Shown here: positions 36,938 to 48,197 of the stretch, piece after piece | Position numbering within the stretch: the stretch's first letter is position 1 | Layout: every line of letters starts with the position of its first letter | NCBI GenBank assembly: GCA_003996215.1 | Contig: QJPP01005274.1 | Location: 219,559 to 283,558, forward strand | Reading direction: 5' to 3' | DNA: 64,000 nt | Source: Jaltomata sinuosa | Lineage: Eukaryota; Streptophyta; Magnoliopsida; Solanales; Solanaceae | The notes under the pieces: model-generated | What the model saw: only the letters and a program-made list of their open reading frames with translations | Database searches by the model: none | Told to the model about the DNA's origin: nothing | Translations under genes and position numbers: made by a program

Positions 36938-37098
36938 CAATAGCGCCTCGGCGCACCCTATATTTAATAGCCTCAATATGGCAGTAGCGCCTCGGCGCAC
37001 ACTATGTATATAATGGCCTCAATATGGCAGTAGCACCTCGGTGCACACTATGTGTATAATAGCCTCAATATGGTAGTAGCACCTCGGTGCACACTAAC
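36938..37098 (-). repeat. 46-bp tandem array in V 3' LTR, about 3.5 units
   Basis: Units start at 36971, 37017 and 37063, after a partial one at 36938. Each unit contains a 12-bp perfect palindrome, either GCGCCTCGGCGC or GCACCTCGGTGC. The two changes are paired, so the palindrome is kept. Confidence 0.93.
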
Positions 37099-38275
37099 AC
37101 GCAAACCACGCATAATAAGTGTATTACTAGATTGACCTTCAAAGCTATTCTTGTTATTTATGAAGGTTCATTTAGATAACGTCTTTAGCCTTGGCTTACT
37201 AGGTGTTGGAATCAACATACCAAACACATATAAATGGGGATTGACTTTCTAACTTTCCTTGTATACTTTCTAAAGCTTGATTAGAGATCACAATACAAAG
37301 AAGAAACTCGACAAAAGGATAACTTACGTTTCGTGCAAAAAGAATCGGATTTTTATAAGAAGGCGACTTGAATCACCATAATGTATAAATTAGTTCCTTA
37401 AGACTTGTTGAGTTACCAAATCAGCTCTCTTACAACAAAATACTCAAATTCCTTCTTTCGGAGATTTAGAGTTCTATTTCTAGATTCATGCCGATAAGGA
37501 ATAAAGAAGCCTTAACATACCTCGTTCTTTCCGAAGATTGCGCTTACCACAACTTGGACTTTCCTTTATTAAGTTAATCTACAACACAAGGGTATAATGA
37601 AGCTAATATTAGCTCTTAAACCTGCTGCAACATTCCCAAAACAGTAGCTAAACATTTCCCGGGCAGATTTACGTATTTTGCATTAATTAAAGGTGTATCG
37701 TCACACCTTTCTCCCCTATCCAATACACATCACACACACACCAACCTACTGCCTCCAATAATACAAAACACATCAAACAGCCCCTACACAACTCACCATG
37801 CGAAATACAATAGCAACACATTGAACCCACGGCTTCCGATCGCCGTCCCGTGAGTTCTTAACAACAATTCAACAACAATTGTCCATCCGAACTTCAATCC
37901 AAAAATATGATTATGGGCAGAGTACTTACCACACTTGAAGGGGTGTTTTTATCCTCTTTTTATTGATGCTTTAAAAGCTTAAGTACCCCCTACACATACA
38001 CCAACAAGAGAAGAAGAAATCTCTTAATTGTTACACAATTTCCATGTGTTAAATCATAAGAAAGGGGCTGCCATAGTTCATGTCTTTCTTACCATAGGAT
38101 ATCCTAGCTATATGTAGTAGATTAATACCAAGATAACAAGTTGTTTAACTCACCTTAAGCTTCAATTAATCTTGGTCTTCTTAGAACCCTAAAGGGAAAG
38201 AAGGGCTGCCAAAAAGGAAATGAGATAAGAGAGAATTTTCCAGCTTTTTGTGATGAACATTGATCAGCAAAAGCC

Positions 38276-38285
38276 CTATATAAAG
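38276..38285 (-). promoter_or_regulatory. TATA box candidate, V 3' LTR
   Basis: Reads CTTTATATAG on the minus strand, about 520 bp into the LTR and inside a small palindrome (CCCTATATAAAGGG, one mismatch). The copy at 46256-46265 in the 5' LTR is identical. Confidence 0.5.
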
Positions 38286-38804
38286 GGACCTTTTTGGCCG
38301 ACTTTTTTGAGTATATTTGGGCCAAAATGGGTCAAGAAACTTGGGCCAAAATTACCCTTTGCTTGGGCCTCAAAAGGGTTAAGTTTTGGGGCTGATTTTG
38401 GGCTTCTCTTGGGTCAAAATGTGGTCAATATTGGTGGCTAACTTTTGTAGTTGTTTGGGCCAGATTTGGTTGTGCTTTGATGGGCCAACTTTAAGCTTCA
38501 TTTGGGCTACCATTAGGTCTAATAATCCATGGTGTTGCTGCCCGTAATCGGCCCTCGGAACTTAGTTCGTTAGCGTAGGTAGGTGATGCACCTACTTGTC
38601 ACCTAAGAGCTTAGATAAGTCGAGCAAGTACCTCACTTGTTTTATCTCATTTTCAAACCCTCCTCCTTATAATTTAACTTAACACTTATATACATTTGAC
38701 CATTTCAAATTCTAGGCCAAAGTACCCCTTCACAATCTCGAGCTCAAATACCTTCGTCGATATTTACTTAGTCACATAGGTTTTGAAAGGTACGGGGTGT
38801 TATA

Positions 38805-38818
38805 TCCTTCCCCCCTTA
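38805..38818 (-). other. V polypurine tract
   Basis: TAAGGGGGGAAGGA on the minus strand, directly against the LTR start. A textbook plus-strand primer site. The 260 bases from here to the pol stop hold no gene apart from a T/A run near 38871-38884. Confidence 0.92.
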
Positions 38819-39081
38819 GAATCATTCGTCCTCGAATGAGGGTAATGCATATAGAGCTCTAGTCCCTTAGGTTTTTTTTTTTGAAATTTCGGCAGAGTTT
38901 CCTTTATAATTGGGACTATCCAAAAACCTGAAACTCAGCAAAAGTCCAGCACGATGCCTCACAGGGCGATACAACTATATACAATTAAATGTAATCATTT
39001 TCACATGTTCAAACCTGATCATATTTGCATAGTAGGAAGAGTATGAAGAATATAAGAATATGACTTACCTATGTACTATCT

Positions 39082-42000
39082 TCAAGTCATAAATAACTGG
39101 GGATGTTTTTTCCTCATTTCTTCCTCGGCTTCCCACGTCATTTCTTCAATATTATTATTTCTCCACAACACCTTTACTGAGGCTACTTCTTTGGTTCTGA
39201 GCTTCCTAACTTGACGATCTAGGATAGAAATTGGTACTTCCTTATAGGATAAGTCTTCAGAAAGTTGAACATCTTTAATAGGCATAATACGTGAAGGATC
39301 TCCTATGCACCTTCGTAGCATCGATACATGAAATACAGGATGGACTGTCTCCAATTCTGTGGGTAAATCTAGCTCATATGCCACTTTTCCTACCCTCCGA
39401 ATGATCCTGTATGGTCCAATATATCTTGGACTAAGCTTTCCCTTTTTACCAAATCGCATAACGCCTTTCATAGGCGAAACCTTTAGGAAAACCCAATCAC
39501 TAATATTAAATTCCAAATCCCGACGTCGCACATCTGCATATGATTTCTGCCTACTCTGGGCTGTTAGTAATCTTTCTCGGATTAGCTTCACCTTCTCCAT
39601 TGCCTGATTAACTAGGTCTGGCCCTAATAATCCTGCTTCTCCAATTTCAAACCATCCAATTGGTGATCTACACTTTCGCCCGTATAAAGCCTCATAAGGA
39701 GCCATTTGAATGCTTGCATGGAAGCTATTATTATAAGCAAACTCAATTAGTGGCAAATGGTCATCCCAACTCCCTTTAAAATCTAGTACACAAGCTCGTA
39801 GCATATCTTCGAGTGTTTGAATAGTGCGTTCAGCTTGTCCATCTGTCTGTGGATGAAAAGCTGTACTGAGACTTATTTGAGTACCTAAGCCTCTCTGGAA
39901 AGACCTCCAGAAATTTGCTGTAAACTGAGCACCCCTATCTGAAATGATGGAAATTGGGACACCATGAAGTCGAACTATTTCACTAATATACAACTTGGCA
40001 TAATCTTCAGCAGTATAAGTTGTCCTGACTGGCAAAAAGTGAGCTGATTTTGTAAGTCTATCTACAATCACCCATATGGAATCATACTTCCGATAAGTAC
40101 GGGGTAAGCCTGTAATAAAGTCCATGTTGATCACCTCCCATTTCCAGGTAGGTATCACTATACTTTGAGTTAGACCTCCGGGTCTCTGGTGTTCAATTTT
40201 TACCTGTTGACAATTCGGGCATTGGGCTACAAACTCTGCAATATTTCTCTTCATATTATTCCACCAATAAATCTGTCGAAGATCATGATACATCTTCGTC
40301 GCTCCTGGATGGATTGAATAGCGGGAATAGTGAACTTCTGCCAAAATTTTCTCCCGAAGCTCCCCGACGTTAGGTACACATAGACGACCTTGATATCTCA
40401 GAACCCCATCTTCCTTAAGCTCTATTAGTGGTTGCTTTTGTTGTGGAATTTCCTCCCTCAATCTTACTAATTCTGGATCATCATATTGTCTTTCCTTTAC
40501 CTCTGTCACAAGTGAGGATTCCGCTGTGCTTTGAATAACAACTCCCCCATTACCTTGGTCTAGTAGTCGAACCTGCAAATTAGCTAACTGATGTAGTTCT
40601 CTTGTCATCTCAATCTTTCTATTTTCCACGTGGCTCAAGCTTCCCATGGATTTGCGGCTAAGTGCATCGGCCACTACATTGGCCTTCCCTGGATGGTACA
40701 AAATATCTACGTCATAATCCTTTAGTAACTCTAGCCACCTTCTTTGCCTTAGGTTTAAATCCTTCTGTTTGAATAAATACTGTAGACTTTTGTGGTCCGA
40801 AAACACGTCTACATGGACTCCAAACAAGTAATGGCGCCAAATTTTCAAGGCAAATATAACTGCTGCCAATTCAAGATCGTGAGTAGGGTAATTTTGTTCG
40901 TGCTTTCTTAGTTGTCTTGAGGCATAGGCAATAACTTTACCATGTTGCATTAAAACGCAACCCAACCCAATCCTTGAAGCATCACAATAAACAACATAAC
41001 CTTCTGTGCCCTCTGGCAGAGTTAAGACAGGTGCTGAAGTAAGCCTGTCCTTCAACTCCTGAAAACTCTGCTCACATGCATCAGACCACTGGAACTTGGC
41101 AGCTTTATGAGTCAACTTTGTCAATGGTGCAGATATAGAAGAAAACCCTTCTACAAACCTTCGATAATAACCTGCTAAGCCCAAAAAACTACGGATCTCT
41201 GTAGCATTCAAGGGTCTCGGCCAATTCTTTACTGCTTCAATCTTTTGGCCGTCAACTCTAATACCTTCGTCTGTAATTATATGGCCAAGAAAAGCCACTG
41301 AAGTCAACCAAAACTCACATTTGGAGAACTTCGCATATAATTTATGATTCTGAAGTGTTTGCAATACTGCACGTAAATGATCAGCATGTTCGGCTTTGGA
41401 CCGCGAGTAAATCAGGATATCGTCAATAAATACGATCACGAATACATCTAGGAATGGCTTGAATACCCGATTCATTAGGTCCATAAAAGCTGCTGGGGCA
41501 TTAGTAAGCCCAAAAGACATTACTAGAAATTCAAAGTGGCCATACCTTGTCCTAAAGGCTGTTTTTGGAACATCTACCCCTTTAACACGTAACTGGTGAT
41601 ACCCCGACCGCAAATCAATCTTTGAAAAACATTTGGCGCCTTGCAACTGATCAAAAAGGTCATCAATCCTTGGAAGCGGATACTTATTCTTGATTGTAAC
41701 TTTGTTCAGTTGTCGGTAATCGATACACATTCTCAAGGACCCATCCTTCTTACGAACAAACAAAACTGGTGCGCCCCATGGCGATGTACTAGGCCTAATG
41801 AAGCCTTTTTCGAGTAGATCCTTTAATTGTTCCTTTAACTCTCTTAATTCTGCAGGAGCCATCCTGTAAGGGGGAATTGATATTGGCTGAGTATCTGGGA
41901 GTAGATCAATGGCAAACTCAATTTCCCTTTCTGGAGGGATTCCTGGAAGCTCATCCGGGAATACATCTAGAAATTGACTCACCACGGGAACTGATTGAGG

Positions 42001-43947
42001 AGTCACTGGTCCATCCTCTGTGCTTTGTACTCGGACTAAATGATAAATATAGCCTTTAGAAATCATTTTCTGGGCTTTAAGGTAGGAAATAAACCTACCC
42101 CTTGGCGTGGCAGCATTACCTTTCCATTCCAGGATTGTTTCTTCCGAAAAATGGAATTTGACAACCTTATTTCTACAATCGATATTAGCATAACATGCAG
42201 CTAACCAGTCCATGCCCATAATGACATCGAAGTCAATCATATCTAATTCGATTAGATCAGCTGAAGTGAGATGGTCATAAATCCACACTGCACAATCTCG
42301 ATAAACTCGTCTAGCTATAATAGATTCACCAACTGGCGTGGATACAACAAATGGTCTAGGCAATAACTCAGGGCCTACCCCCAACTTACTAGCAACGAGC
42401 GGGGTAACATATGAAAGAGTAGAGCCAGGATCTATAAGTGCATAAACAGCATGAGTAAAAATAGTCAATGTACCTGTAACAACATCAGGTGACGATTCCA
42501 AGTCCTGGCGACCGGCTAGAGCATAAGTGCGATTCTGACCACTGCCTGAACTGGATGCTCCTCCTCCTCCCCTACCTCTACCACGACCTGGTGTAGCCTG
42601 TTGTCCTGTCCTTGGGGGACGAATAGTAGATGAAGAAGCTGCCATCGACCCTGTAGGCTGGGATATCTCACTCCTACCTCTACTCGGACAGTCTCGCATA
42701 AAGTGACCAGGATGCCCACATGAATAACAAGTATCTGAACCCAGGCGACATATCCCAGGATGCTTCCTACCGCACTGAACACAAGGTGGCAAAGGTGGCC
42801 TCATCTGACCTGAATTCCCCTGGCGATAGGAACTGGATGCACCAGAACTATGGCCTGGTCCAGTCTGAGAAAAACGATCATACCTCTGCCTTTGCAACTG
42901 ATATGGGGCACCACTAGTAGGGTGGGGTGATCGCCTATTAAAATTTGGCCTAACATTACCTCGTGGCTCTACATAGGACCCAATAGATCTAGCCCTCTTA
43001 TTCTGATCCCTTTCTCGGCTTTGGTTATCTCCAATTTGTACTTCAAGATCCTCTGCAGTCTGAGCAATAGCCTGTATCTTAGAAATATTCATATCCTCTT
43101 GTGTGGCTGCTATTGTTAATCCCTTAATCAATTCATCCTTAAGACCACGCACATATCGATGAACTCTAGCTCGCATCGTACTCACAATATCGGGGGCATA
43201 CCTGGCTAATGAATTAAATCTGAGGCTATACTGTCGAACATTCATATTGCCCTGCCTAAGGGCTAGAAATTGATCAAGTCTGGCCTCTCGAACCTCCTGT
43301 GGAAGATAGTGAGCTAGGAAGGCCTCTGAAAATTCCTCCCACTCAGCTGGGGGTGCATTTGATCCCCTAGACCGATCCCAAGCCTCGAACCATAAAATGG
43401 CCACATCTCGTAACCTGAAAGATGCAAACTCCACTGCCTCCACTACTGTTGCATGCATGACTCGAAGTACTCGATATGTCTGATCAATAAACTCCTGAGG
43501 ATCCTCACGTGGGTCAGAGCCTGTAAATATAGGAGGACTTAGGCTGATAAACTCTCGAGCCCTAGAACTTTCTGAGCCACCTGACCTAGCACTCGTTGAT
43601 GCCCCAATTTGTTGTTGTTGTGTGGCTACCATCTGGGTCAATAATCGAACAGCACTCCTGATGTCCTGGTCCTCTGCTTCAGGTGGAGGAGCTACATGTG
43701 CTGGTTCATCTCTAGCTATCTCAGATGCCACTGGAGCAGGTGGGGTCAGGGGTACTGGATCCCCTCTAGTCTCATCAGGTACTTGATAAACTGGGATCTC
43801 TGGTGTCGGTGATTCACTTTGAGCCTCAAATCTATCCAATCGGATAGGCGGGGAACGACTAGTACCTTCCCCCGTATCCGTGCCAACCCGTCGGCTACTC
43901 ATTTGTCTAGTCACAGGCATTTCTGTAGACAAGGAAGAGAAAAACAT
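39082..43947 (-). CDS. V gag-pol polyprotein, complete, with chromodomain
   Basis: One frame of 1621 residues makes all proteins needed for copying and insertion. Order by residue: acidic/Pro-rich N-terminus (1-125); gag capsid core (about 130-300); a CX2CX3HX3C motif (389-400) and a zinc knuckle CX2CX4HX4C (407-420); aspartic protease with DPGST at 506-510; reverse transcriptase with D778 (KIDLRSGYHQ) and active site IDD at 841-843; RNase H with D989, E1026, D1051 and D1094; integrase with H1206, H1213, C1243, C1246 and catalytic D1276, D1337, E1373 (35 residues between the last two); GPY module at 1511; chromodomain about 1575-1619. The start used is the first Met; Met10 (43920) or Met16 are possible, since conserved-looking sequence starts at MPVTRQ. 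No gag/pol stop or shift is present. Expression depends on the 5' LTR at 44136-46786. Confidence 0.95.
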   Translation of the reverse strand: MFFSSLSTEMPVTRQMSSRRVGTDTGEGTSRSPPIRLDRFEAQSESPTPEIPVYQVPDETRGDPVPLTPPAPVASEIARDEPAHVAPPPEAEDQDIRSAVRLLTQMVATQQQQIGASTSARSGGSESSRAREFISLSPPIFTGSDPREDPQEFIDQTYRVLRVMHATVVEAVEFASFRLRDVAILWFEAWDRSRGSNAPPAEWEEFSEAFLAHYLPQEVREARLDQFLALRQGNMNVRQYSLRFNSLARYAPDIVSTMRARVHRYVRGLKDELIKGLTIAATQEDMNISKIQAIAQTAEDLEVQIGDNQSRERDQNKRARSIGSYVEPRGNVRPNFNRRSPHPTSGAPYQLQRQRYDRFSQTGPGHSSGASSSYRQGNSGQMRPPLPPCVQCGRKHPGICRLGSDTCYSCGHPGHFMRDCPSRGRSEISQPTGSMAASSSTIRPPRTGQQATPGRGRGRGGGGASSSGSGQNRTYALAGRQDLESSPDVVTGTLTIFTHAVYALIDPGSTLSYVTPLVASKLGVGPELLPRPFVVSTPVGESIIARRVYRDCAVWIYDHLTSADLIELDMIDFDVIMGMDWLAACYANIDCRNKVVKFHFSEETILEWKGNAATPRGRFISYLKAQKMISKGYIYHLVRVQSTEDGPVTPQSVPVVSQFLDVFPDELPGIPPEREIEFAIDLLPDTQPISIPPYRMAPAELRELKEQLKDLLEKGFIRPSTSPWGAPVLFVRKKDGSLRMCIDYRQLNKVTIKNKYPLPRIDDLFDQLQGAKCFSKIDLRSGYHQLRVKGVDVPKTAFRTRYGHFEFLVMSFGLTNAPAAFMDLMNRVFKPFLDVFVIVFIDDILIYSRSKAEHADHLRAVLQTLQNHKLYAKFSKCEFWLTSVAFLGHIITDEGIRVDGQKIEAVKNWPRPLNATEIRSFLGLAGYYRRFVEGFSSISAPLTKLTHKAAKFQWSDACEQSFQELKDRLTSAPVLTLPEGTEGYVVYCDASRIGLGCVLMQHGKVIAYASRQLRKHEQNYPTHDLELAAVIFALKIWRHYLFGVHVDVFSDHKSLQYLFKQKDLNLRQRRWLELLKDYDVDILYHPGKANVVADALSRKSMGSLSHVENRKIEMTRELHQLANLQVRLLDQGNGGVVIQSTAESSLVTEVKERQYDDPELVRLREEIPQQKQPLIELKEDGVLRYQGRLCVPNVGELREKILAEVHYSRYSIHPGATKMYHDLRQIYWWNNMKRNIAEFVAQCPNCQQVKIEHQRPGGLTQSIVIPTWKWEVINMDFITGLPRTYRKYDSIWVIVDRLTKSAHFLPVRTTYTAEDYAKLYISEIVRLHGVPISIISDRGAQFTANFWRSFQRGLGTQISLSTAFHPQTDGQAERTIQTLEDMLRACVLDFKGSWDDHLPLIEFAYNNSFHASIQMAPYEALYGRKCRSPIGWFEIGEAGLLGPDLVNQAMEKVKLIRERLLTAQSRQKSYADVRRRDLEFNISDWVFLKVSPMKGVMRFGKKGKLSPRYIGPYRIIRRVGKVAYELDLPTELETVHPVFHVSMLRRCIGDPSRIMPIKDVQLSEDLSYKEVPISILDRQVRKLRTKEVASVKVLWRNNNIEEMTWEAEEEMRKKHPQLFMT

Positions 43948-44119
43948 GAATTAGACTTCAAACATCTTATGACCTCGCTCTATTGCACGATCTAGCAAAT
44001 GAAAGAAGGATAACATTTCCTAAATGTCCCGTAGCCTCATGATTATAGGTATGGTGCACAACACACCCATAAACAAGACTCTACTAGACACGGCTTGTAG
44101 ACTCCCTGGGATTCGACGT

Positions 44120-44131
44120 GCTCTGATACCA
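44120..44131 (-). other. V primer binding site
   Basis: TGGTATCAGAGC on the minus strand, four bases after the 5' LTR. Confidence 0.95.
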
Positions 44132-44827
44132 AGTTTGTCACGCCCCAAACCATGGGAGGCATGACCGACACTCGGAGCCCCAAAAGGCCGAGGGTGCCAA
44201 AATAGAGTGTATCTCTGTTGAACCTGCTGGGGGTCTGAGACCGACAAGGTCTCTAAGAATAGCAATTTGAAACACTAAAAGCTCAATAGTAGTTAAGTAA
44301 CTCAAGGCCGACAAGGCTATTATCATAGTAGATAGCTAATAACAAGGCCGACAAGGCCATACCCAACACTAATATACATATACACGTCTACAAGCCTCTA
44401 GGAGTAAGTAAAATATCTCATATCCAGGACAGGGCCCTGGACTACCCATAAGCTGTACATATATATAACCTGGTCAAAATATAAGCTAGACCTCTGACTC
44501 GTCAGCTCCAGGAAGAATGGAGCTTACCAAAATGGTTGAACTCCGCAACTCCTACTGAAGAGATCTGTCTGGGTATCTGTCTGGACCTGCAGGCATGTAT
44601 GCAGCGCCCCCAGGCAATGGGGACGTCAGTACGACAATAATGTACTGGCATGTAAGGTAGAAACATAAAAGCAAGTCGCAAGTAGTAAATCCGAACAAGA
44701 TAAAATATGAAACTTGTAAACTGTAATTGGTAAGACTCATTAAGCTCTTTCTCCTTTATTCTTTTTAGAACACAACACATGCATTAACTCACGCTGCAAC
44801 TCACTCTTTATAACCCACACTGAACCA

Positions 44828-45076
44828 CAATAGCGCCTCGGCGCACCCTATATTTAATAGCCTCAATATGGCAGTAGCGCCTCGGCGCACACTATGTATA
44901 TAATGGCCTCAATATGGCAGTAGCACCTCGGTGCACACTATGTGTATAATGGCCTCAATATGGCAGTAGCACCTCGGTGCACTATGTATATAATGGCCTC
45001 AATATGGCAGTAGCACCTCGGTGCACACTATGTATATAATAGCCTCAATATGGTAGTAGCACCTCGGTGCACACTA
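44828..45076 (-). repeat. 46-bp tandem array in V 5' LTR, about 5.5 units
   Basis: Same unit as at 36938-37098 with two further units, one of them 44 bp. Palindrome cores alternate between the CG form (first units) and the CA/TG form. Confidence 0.93.
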
Positions 45077-46255
45077 ACACGCAAACCACGCATAATAAGT
45101 GTATTACTAGATTGACCTTCAAAGCTATTCTTGTTATTTATGAAGGTTCATTTAGATAACGTCTTTAGCCTTGGCTTACTAGGTGTTGGAATCAACATAC
45201 CAAACACATATAAATGGGGATTGACTTTCTAACTTTCCTTGTATACTTTCTAAAGCTTGATTAGAGATCACAATACAAAGAAGAAACTCGACAAAAGGAT
45301 AACTTACGTTTCGTGCAAAAAGAATCGGATTTTTATAAGAAGGCGACTTGAATCACCATAATGTATAAATTAGTTCCTTAAGACTTGTTGAGTTACCAAA
45401 TCAGCTCTCTTACAACAAAATACTCAAATTCCTTCTTTCGGAGATTTAGAGTTCTATTTCTAGATTCATGCCGATAAGGAATAAAGAAGCCTTAACATAC
45501 CTCGTTCTTCCGAAGATTGCGCTTACCACAACTTGGACTTTCCTTTATTAAGTTAATCTACAACACAAGGGTATAATGAAGCTAATATTAGCTCTTAAAC
45601 CTGCTGCAACATTCCCAAAACAGTAGCTAAACATTTCCCGGGCAGATTTACGTATTTTGCATTAATTAAAGGTGTATCATCACACCTTTCTCCCCTATCC
45701 AATACACATCACACACACACCAACCTACTGCCTCCAATAATACAAAACACATCAAACAGCCCCTACACAACTCACCATGTCGAAATACAATAGCAACACA
45801 TTGAACCCACGGCTTCCGATCGCCGTCCCGTGAGTTCTTAACAACAATTCAACAACAATTGTCTATCCGAACTTCAATCCAAAAATATGATTATGGGCAG
45901 AGTACTTACCACACTTGAAGGGGTGTTTTTATCCTCTTTTTATTGATGCTTTAAAAGCTTAAGTACCCTCTACACATACACCAACAAGAGAAGAAGAAAT
46001 CTCTTAATTGTTACACAATTTCCATGTGTTAAATCATAAGAAAGGGGCTGCCATAGTTCATGTCTTTCTTACCATAGGATATCCTAGATATATGTAGTAG
46101 ATTAATACCAAGATAACAAGTTGTTTAACTCACCTTAATCTTCAATTAATCTTGGTCTTCTTAGAACCCTAAAGGGAGAGAAGGGCTGCCAAAAAGGAAA
46201 TGAAATAAGAGAGAATTTTCCAGCTTTTTGTGATGAACATTGATCAGAAAAAGCC

Positions 46256-46265
46256 CTATATAAAG
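46256..46265 (-). promoter_or_regulatory. TATA box candidate, V 5' LTR
   Basis: CTTTATATAG on the minus strand; in this LTR it would direct synthesis of the V genomic RNA. Transcription would start some 30 bases further, near 46225. Confidence 0.5.
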
Positions 46266-46791
46266 GGACCTTTTTGGCCGACTTTTTTGAGTATATTTGG
46301 GCCAAAATGGGTCAAGAAACTTGGGCCTAAATTACCCTTTGCTTGGGCCTCAAAAGGGTTAAGTTTTGGGGCTGATTTTGGGCTTCTCTTGGGTCAAAAA
46401 TGTGGTCAATATTGGTGGCTAACTTTTGTAGTTGTTTGGGCCAGATTTGGTTATGCTTTGATGGGCCAACTTTAAGCTTCATTTGGGCTACCATTAGGTC
46501 TAATAATCCATGGTGTTGCTGCCCGTAATCGGCTCTCGGAACTTAGTTCGTTAGCGTAGGTAGTTGATGCACCTACTTGTCACCTAAGAGCTTAGATAAG
46601 TCGAGCAAGTACCTCACTTGTTTTATCTCATTTTCAAAACCCTCCTCCTTATAATTTAACTTAAAACTTATATACATTTGACCATTTCAAATTCTAGGCC
46701 AAAGTACCCCTTCACAATCTCGAGCTCAAATACCTTCGTCGATATTTACTTAGTCACATAGGTTTTGAAAGGTACGGGGTGTTATACTATT

Positions 46792-48197
46792 CTATGGATC
46801 CCAATTTCAAAGAAACTTTTGATTGTCTTAGTCAAGGGAAGCGGGTTGATAGGTTCCAATTGGTTGATGGATTCTTGTTCAAGAATGGGCGAGTTTGTGT
46901 GCCCATGAGTTCATGGAGAGAGTTGTTTGTCAATGAAGCTCATAGTGGTGGTCTGATGGGGCACTTTGGAGTACCCAAAACACTTGACATCCTTATGGAA
47001 CAATTTTATTGGCCTAAGATGAAGCATGATGTGGAGCGGATTTGTGGACAATGTCTCGAATGCAAGAAAGCCAAATCCACGACTCGGCCTCAAGGTAAGT
47101 ATACTCCTTTTCCTACTCCTAGTGGTCCATGGATGGACATTTCTATGGATTTTGTGTTGGGAATTCCTAGGACTAAAAGAGGACATGATAGCATATTTGT
47201 GGTAGTGGATAGGTTCTCTAAAATGACTCATTTCATTCCATGCCATAAATGTGATGATGCATCCCATGTAGCATCCTTGTTTGTCATTAATGTGCTTAAA
47301 TTGCATGGAGTCCCTCAAACCATTGTTAGTGATAGGGATTCCAAATTTCTTACTCATTTTTGGAAGAATCTATGGGGTACACTTGGTACCAAACTCATGT
47401 TTTCTACTTCTTGTCATCCTCAAACGGATGGACAAACCGAAGTAGTCAATCGGACTCTTGGAAGCATGCTTAGGTGTATGATTAGGGGCACCCCAACCAC
47501 TTGGGAAGACCATTTACCCTTGATAGAATTTGCATATAACCGGTCTTTCCACTCTTCTATTGGAATGTCCCCATTTGAAGCATGTTATGGCTTTAAGCCT
47601 TTGTTTCCATTAACTATGACTCCTTTGTCTAGCCATGTTGTTGTGAGCCTAGATGCTGAACAAAGAGCAAAGGAGATGATGAACATTCATTCCAAGGTAA
47701 AAGAGGCCATTGAAAAGAACAATTCAAAGGTGGCCAATCGAAAGAATCGTGGAAGAAAGGAAGTGATTTTCAACCCGGACGATTGGGTGTGGGTTCATTT
47801 CCGAAAGGAGAGGTTCCCACAAGTTCGAAAAGGAAAGCTAAGCCCAAGGGGAGACGGACCCTTCAAAGTGCTCAAGCGGATAAATGACAATGCATACATG
47901 ATTGACTTACCAAGTGAGTATAATGTTCATAATGTTTTCAATGTTAGTGATCTTTCTCCTTGTGTTGTAGGTGATCAATTGGATTCAAGGACGAATCATT
48001 TTCAAGAAGGGGAGGATGATACTATATTGGAAAGCATGGATGGTACTATCTTGGATGACACTTATCCTTCAAGGCCTTTCACATGTAGTCAAGCTAAAGA
48101 GCTCCAAGACCTTCAAGCAATGTTCATGAAAAGGGAAGCATTGGAGAAGCTTGAAGAATCCCAAAGGAAAGCATACAATGTGTGGGTGGTCCATTAA
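46792..48197 (+). pseudogene. W integrase, right-hand part after V, overlapping the 3' LTR
   Basis: The frame itself is open from 46779, but bases before 46792 belong to V and its target copy. It carries the HHCC zinc domain (AHSGGLMGH, CGQC), catalytic Asp in ISMDFVLG and VSDRDSK, and Glu in TDGQTEVVNR, with 35 residues between the last two. Also seen are FAYNRSFHSS, the GPF module (GDGPFKVLKR) and VHNVFNVSDLSPC. The last 59 residues lie inside the 3' LTR (from 48017) and include RPFTCSQAKELQ, a tail also found in related chromoviruses. No chromodomain of the V type. Intact by itself but cut from its RT by V. Confidence 0.93.
48004..48016 (+). other. W polypurine tract, inside the pol frame
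   Basis: AAGAAGGGGAGGA directly before the 3' LTR. It is also coding, giving part of QEGEDD. Confidence 0.93.

Larger units (their letters stand above)
36246..38804 (-). repeat. V 3' LTR
   Basis: 2559 bp. In element sense it starts at 38804 (TATAACACCCCG). It holds the TATA candidate at 38276-38285 and a 46-bp tandem array at 36938-37098. No gene. Confidence 0.95.
36246..46786 (-). mobile_element. Young chromodomain retrotransposon V (Tekay/Del type), inserted in W pol
   Basis: The LTRs are 36246-38804 and 44136-46786, with TSD CTATT at 36241-36245 and 46787-46791. The primer site, one uninterrupted 1621-residue gag-pol frame and a clean polypurine tract are all present. LTRs differ by about 25 substitutions in 2.55 kb by hand count, roughly 1%, plus a repeat copy-number change. 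In element sense the LTR begins TATAACACC and ends GTGACA, so the ends are TA...CA rather than TG...CA. All parts needed for mobility look intact. It is the youngest element in the window by position and by LTR identity. Confidence 0.95.
44136..46786 (-). repeat. V 5' LTR
   Basis: 2651 bp, the partner of 36246-38804. It is about 92 bp longer, because the tandem array at 44828-45076 has two more units. TATA candidate at 46256-46265. Confidence 0.95.

Noticed and set aside
36938..45076. Regularly spaced 46-bp repeats that resemble a CRISPR array
   Set aside because: The units are directly adjacent with no unique spacers and lie in the LTRs of a plant retrotransposon.
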